Shown here piece after piece: positions 14,223 through 21,688 of a stretch of 47,404 nucleotides of DNA (positions are counted from its first letter, which is position 1; every line of letters begins with the position of its first letter). The notes below the pieces were generated by a model that worked only from the letters and a program-made list of their open reading frames with translations, ran no database searches and was not told the DNA's origin. The stretch is from Lachnospiraceae bacterium (GTDB lineage Bacteria > Bacillota > Clostridia > Lachnospirales > Lachnospiraceae), in the NCBI GenBank assembly GCA_021203205.1, contig JAJQBQ010000045.1, positions 1 to 47,404 on the forward strand, written 5' to 3'. Position numbers and translations under genes: made by a program.

Positions 14223-17042
14223 GTGCGCCTCAAACCAGTTCTTTCCCTGCTCCATGCCCACGGCGAGCGGCACTTTTAAGTCCGCCGCCCCCTGCATTTC
14301 TTCCGAAAGAATCGCCTTCACGCGCTCCGTCTCGGCGGCGTCCGTCTCCACCAGAAGCTCGTCGTGCACCTGCAGCACAATGCGGCTCTTCAGGCCCTCC
14401 TGTAAAAGGCGTTTTTCCACACGCACCATGGCGATCTTCATGATATCCGCGGCCGTGCCCTGAATCGGCGCGTTCATGGCGACCCGCTCGCCGAAGGAAC
14501 GTGTCATGTAATTCGAAGACTTCAGCTCCGGAATCGGGCGCCTGCGCCCAAAGAGCGTGACCGAATAGCCCAATTTCTTTGCGTCCGCCACCGCCTCATC
14601 CAGGAATCTGCGCACACCCGGATAAGTGACGAAATACTGTTCGATATACTCTGCAGCCTCCTTGCGGGAGATGCTTAAGTCCTGACTTAAGCCAAACGAG
14701 GAAATTCCGTAAACCAGGCCGAAGTTCACCGCCTTCGCGTTGCGCCGCTGCTCCGCAGTCACCTCCTGTAACGGAACGCCGAACACCTTTGACGCCGTAA
14801 TCCGGTGGATATCCTGCTCCTCGTGGTAAGCCTGACAGAGATTTTCATCCCCTGCCATGTGCGCCAGAATGCGCAGTTCGATCTGGGAATAGTCCGCATC
14901 CACAAAAAGGCTGCCTTCCTTCGGCAGAAATACCTTGCGGATTTCCCGGCCGATCTCCATGCGCACGGGGATATTCTGCAGGTTCGGATCCGTGGAGGAA
15001 ATGCGCCCGGTGGCCGTGATGGTCTGGTTGAATTTCCCGTGAATTCTGCCGTCCTCCGAGATAAAGACCGCCAGCCCCTCCGCGTAGGTGGAATTCAGTT
15101 TGGAAAGTGTGCGGTATTTCAGCACTTTGTCCACCAGCGGATAATCCGGTGCCAGCTTTTCCAGCACATCGGCTGCTGTGGAATAGCCCGTCTTTTTCTT
15201 CTTTCCGCCGGGGAGCTTCAGCTTCTCGAACAAAATCTCCCCCAGCTGCTTCGGGGAATTGATATTAAACTTTTCTCCGGCAAGCTCAAAGATCTCCGTT
15301 TCCAGCTCTCCGATCTCACCCCGGAGCTGTGCGCCGTAGGCCGCCAGGTCGTCGCCGTTCACCCGCACGCCCTCCCGCTCCATGCGGTGCAGCGAGCAGG
15401 CCAGCGGAATTTCCACCTCTGTCAGCAGATTCCCCATGCCCATGCTTTCCAGCTTCCCCCGCAGAACCGGCTCACTTAAAAAGGCTGCCTTCGCGGAAAA
15501 GCAGAGATAACGCAGGTAATCCTCCGGGCGCTCCCCGTACATCTTTTCGGGCGAATCCTTCTTTAAGAGTTCCGACGCGAAGGGCCAGTCCGTAAAGCCC
15601 AGGTCATTTTTCGCGATATCGTCAAAATCGTACTTATCATTCAGCGGATTGATGAGGTAGGCGGCAAGCCCCGCGTCAAAGACGTTCGCGCCGGAGAGCA
15701 ACCGCCATTCCTGTTCGTCACAAGTCTGCCCGGGAACCGGTTCCTCACAAAGGAAGCCGATCTGGTTCTTCAAATCCAGTGTGCACACACAGGCGCAGCT
15801 CCTGTAAAATTCGTGGACCTCGTCTAAGAAATCACGGTCAGAGGCAAATATTTTATGATCCAGATAGTAAACATACGTATCATCATATGCAAGAGCGAGT
15901 CCCAAAATCACACAGGAATCGCTCAACCGGTCGTTTTTTTCGCTTTCTTTTGGAAGCTCCTGCCAGACTTCCGGATCACCGAATGTCAGTTGCCCATCTT
16001 CCGTTTGCCGCATCGGAACCTCTGCGGATGCAGGCAGAACCCTTCCGGTTCCCGTGAGACAAATTCCCGCCCGCGCCGCCTGCCCGGCTTCTTTCAGATG
16101 CCGCTTTGCCTCTGCGGCGTTCTCCACACGTACAAAATGCTTCTCCACATCCTCCGCAGATGTTTTCGCGCCACCGTCGCCGTATTTGGCGACCATGCTC
16201 TTAAAATCCAGCTCCCGCATCAGCGCGACAGCCTCCGGCGTAAAGATCTCTTCGGGAAGCATGCAGTCCTGCGGTGTAAAGTCCAGCGGCACATCCGTTA
16301 CGATCGTCGCCAGTTCCCGGCTCAGCAGCGCCAGATCGTAGTGTTCCCGCAGCGCCGCAGCAGCTCTGGGCGGTTTCACTTCATCCACATGCGCGTACGC
16401 GTTCTCGACGGAACCGAAGGCCAGCAGAATCTTCGCGGCGGTCTTCTCGCCCACCCCCGGCAGCCCGGGAATATTGTCCGATGTGTCTCCCATCAGACCC
16501 TTTAACTCGATAAATGTCTTCGGATCCACCTGGTAAGTGCGCTTCACGTCCTCCGCCAGGTAATTCTCCACCTCGGTAGCGCCTTTCTTCGTCTTCGGGA
16601 TGCGCACCATCGTACGGTCTGTGGCCAGCTGCAGCAGATCCCGGTCACCGGAAAGAATCGTCACCTGCATACCGGCCTCCTCCGAGCGCCGGGCCAGCGT
16701 ACCGATCAGGTCATCCGCCTCGTAGCCCTCCAGCTCCATCCGCCGGATCCCCATGGCGTCCAGCATCTGTTTCATCACCGGCACCTGCTCCCGCAGCTCC
16801 TCCGGCATCGGCTTTCTGGTGCCCTTGTACTCCGGGTAGCGTTTGTGGCGGAAGGTGGGCGCGTGGAGATCAAACGACACTGCCATCGCGTCCGGGTGTT
16901 CCTCCTCCATCACCTTAAACATAATGTTTAAGAACCCGTAAACCGCATTCGTGTGCAGCCCCACCGCATTCGTCAAATCCGGGATGCCAAAATATGCCCT
17001 GTTTAAAATACTGTTGCCGTCAATAATCAAAATTTTATCCAT
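14220..17042 (-). CDS. polA: DNA polymerase I
   Basis: A 940-residue family A polymerase for Okazaki-fragment processing and repair. Residues 1-295 form the 5'-3' exonuclease (MDKILIIDGNSILNRAYFGI start, YEADDLIGTLA, GDTSDNIPGLPGVGEKTA). Residues about 300-560 form the 3'-5' exonuclease-like domain; the DxE proofreading motif is not visible (ILGLALAYDDTYVYYLD), so proofreading is probably lost, as in Bacillus-type enzymes. The polymerase domain has motif A DADYSQIELR (D715, D717), the RRNAKAVNFGLVYG helix and motif C QVHDELLVE (D894). The start follows AGGTGA and sits 7 bp after a small zinc-finger membrane protein gene, so the two are probably co-transcribed. Confidence 0.97.
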   Translation of the reverse strand: MDKILIIDGNSILNRAYFGIPDLTNAVGLHTNAVYGFLNIMFKVMEEEHPDAMAVSFDLHAPTFRHKRYPEYKGTRKPMPEELREQVPVMKQMLDAMGIRRMELEGYEADDLIGTLARRSEEAGMQVTILSGDRDLLQLATDRTMVRIPKTKKGATEVENYLAEDVKRTYQVDPKTFIELKGLMGDTSDNIPGLPGVGEKTAAKILLAFGSVENAYAHVDEVKPPRAAAALREHYDLALLSRELATIVTDVPLDFTPQDCMLPEEIFTPEAVALMRELDFKSMVAKYGDGGAKTSAEDVEKHFVRVENAAEAKRHLKEAGQAARAGICLTGTGRVLPASAEVPMRQTEDGQLTFGDPEVWQELPKESEKNDRLSDSCVILGLALAYDDTYVYYLDHKIFASDRDFLDEVHEFYRSCACVCTLDLKNQIGFLCEEPVPGQTCDEQEWRLLSGANVFDAGLAAYLINPLNDKYDFDDIAKNDLGFTDWPFASELLKKDSPEKMYGERPEDYLRYLCFSAKAAFLSEPVLRGKLESMGMGNLLTEVEIPLACSLHRMEREGVRVNGDDLAAYGAQLRGEIGELETEIFELAGEKFNINSPKQLGEILFEKLKLPGGKKKKTGYSTAADVLEKLAPDYPLVDKVLKYRTLSKLNSTYAEGLAVFISEDGRIHGKFNQTITATGRISSTDPNLQNIPVRMEIGREIRKVFLPKEGSLFVDADYSQIELRILAHMAGDENLCQAYHEEQDIHRITASKVFGVPLQEVTAEQRRNAKAVNFGLVYGISSFGLSQDLSISRKEAAEYIEQYFVTYPGVRRFLDEAVADAKKLGYSVTLFGRRRPIPELKSSNYMTRSFGERVAMNAPIQGTAADIMKIAMVRVEKRLLQEGLKSRIVLQVHDELLVETDAAETERVKAILSEEMQGAADLKVPLAVGMEQGKNWFEAH

Positions 17043-17049
17043 AAATCAC

Positions 17050-17391
17050 CTACACCACCCAGATCAAAAGCTGCAATACCAGAAACGCTGCCAGCACCCA
17101 CGAGGCAAGCACCGTCGCCGCATGGGAAAACCCCCGCACAAAATGGCAGACCGCCAAATCCACCGAATATTTGTATATCATGCGATCCAGATCACCGGTA
17201 AAATCGTACGCGTTTGTCTCGTCGCGCTCAATTTTTTCCATGCCGATATTTAAAATATAATATAATTCCAGCTCCTCATAGCAGGATTTACAGGACTTCA
17301 CATGCTTTAGGGCTTCCTCAAGCACAGTCTCATCCTTAATATTATGAAACAAAAAATCCTTCATGAGAAACTGGAAATCCTTACAGTTCAT
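17050..17391 (-). CDS. Small zf-HC2-like (anti-sigma type) zinc-finger membrane protein
   Basis: A 113-residue protein. An N-terminal C3...H30xxxC34xxC37 cluster (HVKSCKSC) matches the zf-HC2 zinc-binding motif of ZAS-type anti-sigma factors. A single membrane segment lies at the extreme C terminus (about 92-112, VLASWVLAAFLVLQLLIWVV), giving a cytoplasmic N-terminal zinc domain. No sigma-factor gene is nearby, so the anti-sigma role is not supported by context. It lies 7 bp upstream of polA, whose ribosome binding site is in its last codons. Start at 17391 has GAGG 8 nt upstream. The fold call is fair; function is unknown. Confidence 0.75.
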   Translation of the reverse strand: MNCKDFQFLMKDFLFHNIKDETVLEEALKHVKSCKSCYEELELYYILNIGMEKIERDETNAYDFTGDLDRMIYKYSVDLAVCHFVRGFSHAATVLASWVLAAFLVLQLLIWVV

Positions 17392-17649
17392 ATGATCCTC
17401 ATTTCCTCTGATTCATATACCGCACTTCGCCGAACCGGAGAACGGCGTTCACACTGCGAAAGTACGAAGTTCTGCCAAAAATTTTGCGCACGTCGCCGAA
17501 CCGGAGAGTTCTCATGCCCCTGCAAATGCCGGAGAAACTGCGCCTTGACCTCGTGCGCATAATCGAGCAGGGTAATTTATCTCCCTGCTCGCTCGCGCCG
17601 GGCCGCGTTCGGCGTAAGCCGAAACGTTTCCTTACGCGGCCCGTGTGCA
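17392..17649. other. Hairpin-rich intergenic stretch downstream of tRNA-Leu
   Basis: No gene can be supported. Visible structure: a 15-bp direct repeat TCGCCGAACCGGAGA at 17427-17441 and 17493-17507; an inverted repeat CGAGCAGGG / CCCTGCTCG (17564-17572, 17583-17591); a 10-bp inverted repeat CGGGCCGCGT / ACGCGGCCCG (17599-17608, 17634-17643) enclosing TTCGGC-GTAA-GCCGAA (17608-17623). Two minus-strand frames stay open through 17399-17570, but neither looks like a known protein. Confidence 0.6.
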
Positions 17650-17685
17650 TAAACAAAGTCGATTGCCCGCGAGGACAATCGACTT
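17646..17685 (-). terminator. Terminator of tRNA-Leu
   Basis: On the minus strand a perfect 10-bp stem (AAGTCGATTG / CAATCGACTT, 17656-17665 and 17676-17685) with a 10-nt loop is followed by TGTTTATG. It begins 41 bp past the tRNA 3' end. Confidence is limited by the short U-tract. Confidence 0.6.
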
Positions 17686-17726
17686 CCACGATCTACCTAT
17701 AGTTTCAATCTACCGAAACGAATGCC

Positions 17727-17810
17727 TGCCGGCGGTGGGACTTGAACCCACACGCGGTCGCCCGCAACAGATTTTGAGTCTGCCTCGTCTGCCAATTCCG
17801 ACACGCCGGC
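17727..17810 (-). tRNA. tRNA-Leu (anticodon CAA)
   Basis: Minus strand, 84 nt. The 7-bp acceptor stem is GCCGGCG / CGCCGGC with discriminator A at 17727. The anticodon arm CAGA-CTCAAAA-TCTG gives anticodon CAA, which reads UUG. The long variable arm (GCGGGCGACCGC) marks a class II tRNA, and the T arm GTGGG-TTCAAGT-CCCAC is intact. The 3' CCA is not encoded and must be added enzymatically. It is a single tRNA with its own promoter. Confidence 0.96.
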
Positions 17811-17822
17811 TCACAGATTTCT

Positions 17823-17850
17823 ATTATACATAACTTTGAAAGAAAGTCAA
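17823..17850 (-). promoter_or_regulatory. Promoter of tRNA-Leu
   Basis: On the minus strand TTGACT (17845-17850), 16-bp spacer and TATAAT (17823-17828) lie 12 bp before the tRNA 5' end, an excellent vegetative promoter. Confidence 0.85.
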
Positions 17851-17862
17851 CCGAATTTTTGT

Positions 17863-17981
17863 CTGAGTTATGAATCACATTCATCGATTCACAGTCATCA
17901 ATTCACGTTCATCGTCAGGCGAATTCAGAAATTTCCTTCGGAGGGAGGCCGAAAACAATAACTCTGCCTGAGTTATGAATC
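17863..17981. repeat. 14-bp repeats between tRNA-Leu and the HAD gene
   Basis: CTGAGTTATGAATC occurs at 17863-17876 and again at 17968-17981, the second copy covering the HAD stop codon and last codons. Between them is a 14-bp-period run (ATTCATCGATTCAC, AGTCATCAATTCAC, GTTCATCG..., 17879-17920). Confidence 0.65.
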
Positions 17982-18698
17982 CGCTTCGGAAGCAACCGGC
18001 AATTCATCCACATATTCCAGAAAACTCCCGAAGCTTCCCTGCTTGCAGTCACAGTAGTCCAGTTCCTTCCGGTTTACCAGGCAGTCCTTGATGAGAAACA
18101 CGTCGAAACCCACCGCGACCGCGCACATGTCTTCGGCAACATCATTGCCGACCACGAGACAATCGCCGGGGGTGCGCCCGATTTTCTTCGGCAGGCTGCG
18201 GTAAAACTGCAGATTCGTCTTCGCGTAGCAGGAATTTTCATACGTAGCTATGTAGAGAAAATCATGTCTGGAAAGCCCTGCCCAGTCCAGTTCCTTTAAA
18301 ATCGCCTCCTCGGGAAGAAACGGTGAGGAAGCCAGCACCAGACTGTAGCCTTTGGTTTGCAACGTACGGATACAGTTCGGTGCATCGGGAATCGGCCGCG
18401 TGTTCAGCCTGGCGATATCAAAATCCTTTCGAAAATACTTTTTATAATCGCGAAAAAACTTCGAAGCCTTCTTGCCGTAGGCCGTGTCAATCACCGTCTC
18501 GAAAGCTTCCCGGTTCGACTGGAAGCCGTTATTCTCCAGCATGGCGGTCATGCCGTTTTCCAGAGCATTTTTCAGTGCTTCACTCTCGTAACCCAGCCCC
18601 TGAAAATAATGGTGCAGTGACTTATAAAAAGTATCTTCAAAGGCATCCTGCTCCATCGGAAGCAGGGTGCCGTCCAGATCAAAAATAATCGTATTCAT
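17973..18698 (-). CDS. HAD-superfamily hydrolase
   Basis: A 241-residue HAD phosphatase-like protein. Motif I is [11 protein letters not shown] (nucleophile D7, acid/base D9); motif II is VLASSPF; motif III/IV is the lysine region followed by [13 protein letters not shown] with the two metal-binding aspartates. A helical cap lies between motifs I and II (about residues 15-95). The substrate, probably a small phosphorylated metabolite, cannot be told. The start overlaps the yebC stop by 4 bp (ATGA), so the two are translationally coupled. Confidence 0.88.
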   Translation of the reverse strand: MNTIIFDLDGTLLPMEQDAFEDTFYKSLHHYFQGLGYESEALKNALENGMTAMLENNGFQSNREAFETVIDTAYGKKASKFFRDYKKYFRKDFDIARLNTRPIPDAPNCIRTLQTKGYSLVLASSPFLPEEAILKELDWAGLSRHDFLYIATYENSCYAKTNLQFYRSLPKKIGRTPGDCLVVGNDVAEDMCAVAVGFDVFLIKDCLVNRKELDYCDCKQGSFGSFLEYVDELPVASEADS

Positions 18699-19429
18699 CC
18701 TTCATCCCAGTTATGGTACACATTCTGCACGTCGTCATCCTCATCGAGCATATCCAGCGTGCGGTTGATGTGATAAATGTCGTCCTCGTTCGTGAGCGTC
18801 ACGTAATTCTGCGGGATCATGGTAACCTCCGCGGATGCCAGGGGGATATTCTCCGCCTCCAGGGCCTCGCGCACCGCACCTAAGGAGTCCGGATCCGTCA
18901 GAATCTCATAACTGTCATCCTCCTCGGTGATATCCTCCGCACCGGCCTCGAGAGCAATCATCATCAGCTCATCGAAATCCTCCGCTTCATATTCTTCCTT
19001 GTCTATCTCAATCTGCCCCTTGCGGTCAAACATGTAGGAGACACATCCGGTGGTGCCGATGTTTCCGGCGCCCTTGGTAAATGCGCTGCGGACATTGGAT
19101 GCCGTGCGGTTGCGATTGTCGGTCAGCGTGTCCACGATGATGGCGACTCCGCCCGGGCCATAGCCCTCATAGGTGATGGTCTCATAGTTTACGCTGTTTA
19201 CATCGCCGGCAGCTCTGCGGATTCCCCGCTCGATGGTGTCGTTCGGCATGTTGTTCGCCTTCGCCTTCGCGATGACATCGCGCAGCTTGCTGTTGTTGTC
19301 CGGATCCGCGCCGCCTTCCTTTACCGCCACCGCAAGTTCCTTCCCGATGATGGTAAAAATTTTGCCCTTCGCGGCGTCATTTTTTTCCTTCTTATGCTTG
19401 ATATTTGCAAATTTCGAATGACCTGACAT
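18695..19429 (-). CDS. YebC/PmpR family DNA-binding/translation-associated protein
   Basis: A 244-residue protein of the highly conserved YebC family (usual length about 240). It starts [18 protein letters not shown] and carries [20 protein letters not shown] and [20 protein letters not shown], the family signatures. Family members were described as transcriptional regulators and more recently linked to translation of proline-rich stretches; which applies here is unknown. GGAG lies 9 nt upstream. It is followed by the HAD gene with a 4-bp overlap. Confidence 0.96.
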   Translation of the reverse strand: MSGHSKFANIKHKKEKNDAAKGKIFTIIGKELAVAVKEGGADPDNNSKLRDVIAKAKANNMPNDTIERGIRRAAGDVNSVNYETITYEGYGPGGVAIIVDTLTDNRNRTASNVRSAFTKGAGNIGTTGCVSYMFDRKGQIEIDKEEYEAEDFDELMMIALEAGAEDITEEDDSYEILTDPDSLGAVREALEAENIPLASAEVTMIPQNYVTLTNEDDIYHINRTLDMLDEDDDVQNVYHNWDEG

Positions 19430-19501
19430 GATTCATGTCTCCTTTCATAACTATGACTTCTTCTATTTGTTTTCTGCGATGCCGATCCCGGGGAAAAAGG
19501 C

Positions 19502-20935
19502 TCACGCATATTCCCCGTCGGTCTCCGTCTGCTCCTTCGCGTCCTTCTTTGCGGATTCCTTCGCATCCTTTTTGGTCGACTCCGCTTCGTCCGCATCAGT
19601 CTCCTCGGGCTCTTCCGTCTTCGGCGTAATCCGCACTTCGGAAATCAGATTGTTCTCCACCTTTAAAATCTCATAAATGGTGCCGTCGATCTGCAGAATC
19701 GGTCGATCCTCCTCCGACAGAATCCGGTCGAGCTTCGAGGTGAGGAATCCGTTTAAGGTGTCGATGTCCTCCTCATTCTCAAAGGAAAGCCCCAGCTCGT
19801 CCTCCAAGTTCTCCAGCGGAGTCATGCCGAGGGCAAGGTAAGTGCCGTCCTCGCACGGGGTAATGTAATTCTCATCCTCATCATATTCATCCAGAATACT
19901 GCCGAAAATGACCTCCAGGATGTCCTCCATCGCCACCAGACCCGCCGTCTGACCGTACTCGTCCATGACGATTTCCATGTGAATTTTATTCAGCTGCATG
20001 TCCCGGAACAGCACATTGATATTGCGCGTTTCCGGAATAAACACGGCCTCCTGCAGAAGCTCCGGGATATCCTTCACCTTCCGCTCCCCCATGCCCTGCT
20101 GCTTTAAGAAGATCATGGCTGTTTTCAGGTGCAGAATGCCGATGATATTGTCGATGTCTTCCACATAGACCGGATAGCGGGAATTATTTTCATTTAAAAT
20201 CAGCTCGGATGCCTCGGAAAGTGTCATGTCGCCGTCCACCGCTACGATATTTTTGCGGTGCGTCATGATGTCCTTCGCCATCTTATCGCCGAACTCAAAA
20301 ATGTTGGTGATCATCTCGGCCTCGCTGGCCTCGATTACGCCCTTCTCGTGCCCCTCGTTGACCATGGACTTGATCTCGTCCTCGGTGGTGTCGATCTCCT
20401 TTTTCTCCCCGTCCGCGCCAAACAGCGATAAAATCAGCCGTGAGAGCCCCGCGGTCACCGCACGAAACGGAAAACTGACCGTCAGCAAAAGACGCACCGG
20501 CCCCACGGTCGCGAACGCGGCGGAAGACGGGTACCTGCGCCCGATGTTCTCCGGCAGGAACACGCCCAGCACGAGCAGAATCAGCATCATGTACAGGATC
20601 ACCAGCACATGGCTTAAAATAAGCACAAAGCTTCCGGTAAACAATGTACCGATCCTGTCCGCCAGAAAGTCGCGCACATACTCGACGTATCCCGGATAGA
20701 TAAACACGCCGACAGCCAGACACATCAGCAGCACAAAAAAGAAAACCGCCTCCTGCACGCGCTCCGGCTTTTCCATAATATGTAATACCCGCGCAGCCTG
20801 CTTCGGCTTTTTCTCCTTCTTTTTCTCAATCAGACTCTCGCTGATCACCGACAGTGCCCCGGAAAAACAGTTCAGAACCCCGGTAATCACCACGAACACC
20901 AGCATAATCAAAATTCCCGGCAGGGGATTGTCCAT
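19502..20935 (-). CDS. CNNM/HlyC-CorC family membrane protein with CBS domains
   Basis: A 477-residue protein of the CNNM/CorC (hemolysin C) family, whose members act in Mg2+ or Co2+ efflux. The N-terminal CNNM (DUF21-like) domain, about 1-180, has four membrane segments, beginning IMLVFVVITGVLNCFSGAL. A CBS pair follows (about 220-345, IMTHRKNIVAVDGDMTLSEA and the second with VFIPETRNINVLFRDM...MDEYGQTAGLVAMEDILE). A CorC_HlyC domain (about 355-440) and an acidic low-complexity tail (A/E/K/D) close the protein. GGAGG lies 6 nt before the start. It has its own promoter and lies 72 bp upstream of yebC. Confidence 0.93.
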   Translation of the reverse strand: MDNPLPGILIMLVFVVITGVLNCFSGALSVISESLIEKKKEKKPKQAARVLHIMEKPERVQEAVFFFVLLMCLAVGVFIYPGYVEYVRDFLADRIGTLFTGSFVLILSHVLVILYMMLILLVLGVFLPENIGRRYPSSAAFATVGPVRLLLTVSFPFRAVTAGLSRLILSLFGADGEKKEIDTTEDEIKSMVNEGHEKGVIEASEAEMITNIFEFGDKMAKDIMTHRKNIVAVDGDMTLSEASELILNENNSRYPVYVEDIDNIIGILHLKTAMIFLKQQGMGERKVKDIPELLQEAVFIPETRNINVLFRDMQLNKIHMEIVMDEYGQTAGLVAMEDILEVIFGSILDEYDEDENYITPCEDGTYLALGMTPLENLEDELGLSFENEEDIDTLNGFLTSKLDRILSEEDRPILQIDGTIYEILKVENNLISEVRITPKTEEPEETDADEAESTKKDAKESAKKDAKEQTETDGEYA

Positions 20936-21004
20936 AGAAAACCTCCATAGTATATTCTCACATCACCGTGACCCGCGCACGCCGCTTCATCGCACACAAA
21001 GCCG

Positions 21005-21033
21005 AGTATACTCTTTCTTCTCTTATTTTGCAA
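21005..21033 (-). promoter_or_regulatory. Promoter upstream of the CNNM-family gene
   Basis: On the minus strand TTGCAA (21028-21033), a 17-bp spacer and TATACT (21005-21010) form a good vegetative promoter, about 65 bp before the start at 20935. Confidence 0.7.
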
Positions 21034-21079
21034 CCGTTTTATCCCGTAAATTTTGCGGAATCCCGCAACACGATTTCCC

Positions 21080-21427
21080 CTATGTACTCAGTTCGAGGCT
21101 GACCTTCAGTGCTTCGTTTACTTTGTTGATAATCTCCCCGTCCAGATGACATACCTTATCCTTCAGCCGTGATTTGTCGATGGTGCGGATCTGCTCCAGC
21201 AGCACCACGGAATCCTTCATGATCTGGTAGCGCGAGCTTTCCAGCTCAATGTGGGTCGGCAGTTTTGCCTTGTTCATGCGGCTTGTGATGGCCGCGCAGA
21301 TGACCGTCGGGCTGTGCCGGTTTCCGGTATCATTTTGTATAATCAGCACCGGTCGGATGCCGCCCTGCTCCGAGCCGACCACCGGCCTTAAATCCGCGTA
21401 ATAAATATCTCCTCTTCGAACAACCAT
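21080..21427 (-). CDS. mazF: MazF/PemK-type endoribonuclease toxin
   Basis: A 115-residue MazF-family protein: [20 protein letters not shown], then the [19 protein letters not shown] core and [16 protein letters not shown], as in Firmicute EndoA/NdoA. MazF proteins cut mRNA at short sequence motifs and are normally held inactive by MazE. The start at 21427 has AAGGAG 7 nt upstream; the extension to 21493 has no family support. It lies 258 bp downstream of nnr in an acpS-nnr-mazF order that recalls the Bacillus acpS-ydcC-alr-ndoAI-ndoA cluster, but no alr and no mazE/ndoAI reading frame is visible between nnr and this gene. Confidence 0.93.
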   Translation of the reverse strand: MVVRRGDIYYADLRPVVGSEQGGIRPVLIIQNDTGNRHSPTVICAAITSRMNKAKLPTHIELESSRYQIMKDSVVLLEQIRTIDKSRLKDKVCHLDGEIINKVNEALKVSLELST

Positions 21428-21582
21428 GATGATACTCCTTAAACTTTCAAGTCTTCCTGTAGTATTTCCATGGAAATTCTTTCTTATACACATCAGATCG
21501 AAAAGATGCTGACACCATGATCTTTAGGTTTTCCGGCTCGAACCCCTACACTCCCGAGATTCCGAAGTACCCTTCCGTGCCC

Positions 21583-21688
21583 GCTTTGCGGGCACCACCA
21601 GGGTTAAAAACAGAGGACTCCTCGCTGCGTCGACACCGCCAGAGGTAAAAACAGATAATTTCGCGCTGCGCCGATGCCTCCGGGATCA
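21583..21688. repeat. 41-bp-period imperfect tandem repeat between mazF and nnr
   Basis: Units begin at 21583, 21624 and 21665, exactly 41 bp apart. Units 1 and 2 share GCT at the start, CACC.CCAG.G and TAAAAACAGA; the third is partial (GCTGCGCCGATGCCTCCGG) and runs into the nnr stop at 21686. No antitoxin-like frame lies in this gap. Confidence 0.65.

Noticed and set aside
17399-17689. A 96-codon minus-strand frame downstream of tRNA-Leu
   Set aside because: It runs through a tRNA terminator and several inverted repeats, is arginine-rich, and has no family resemblance.
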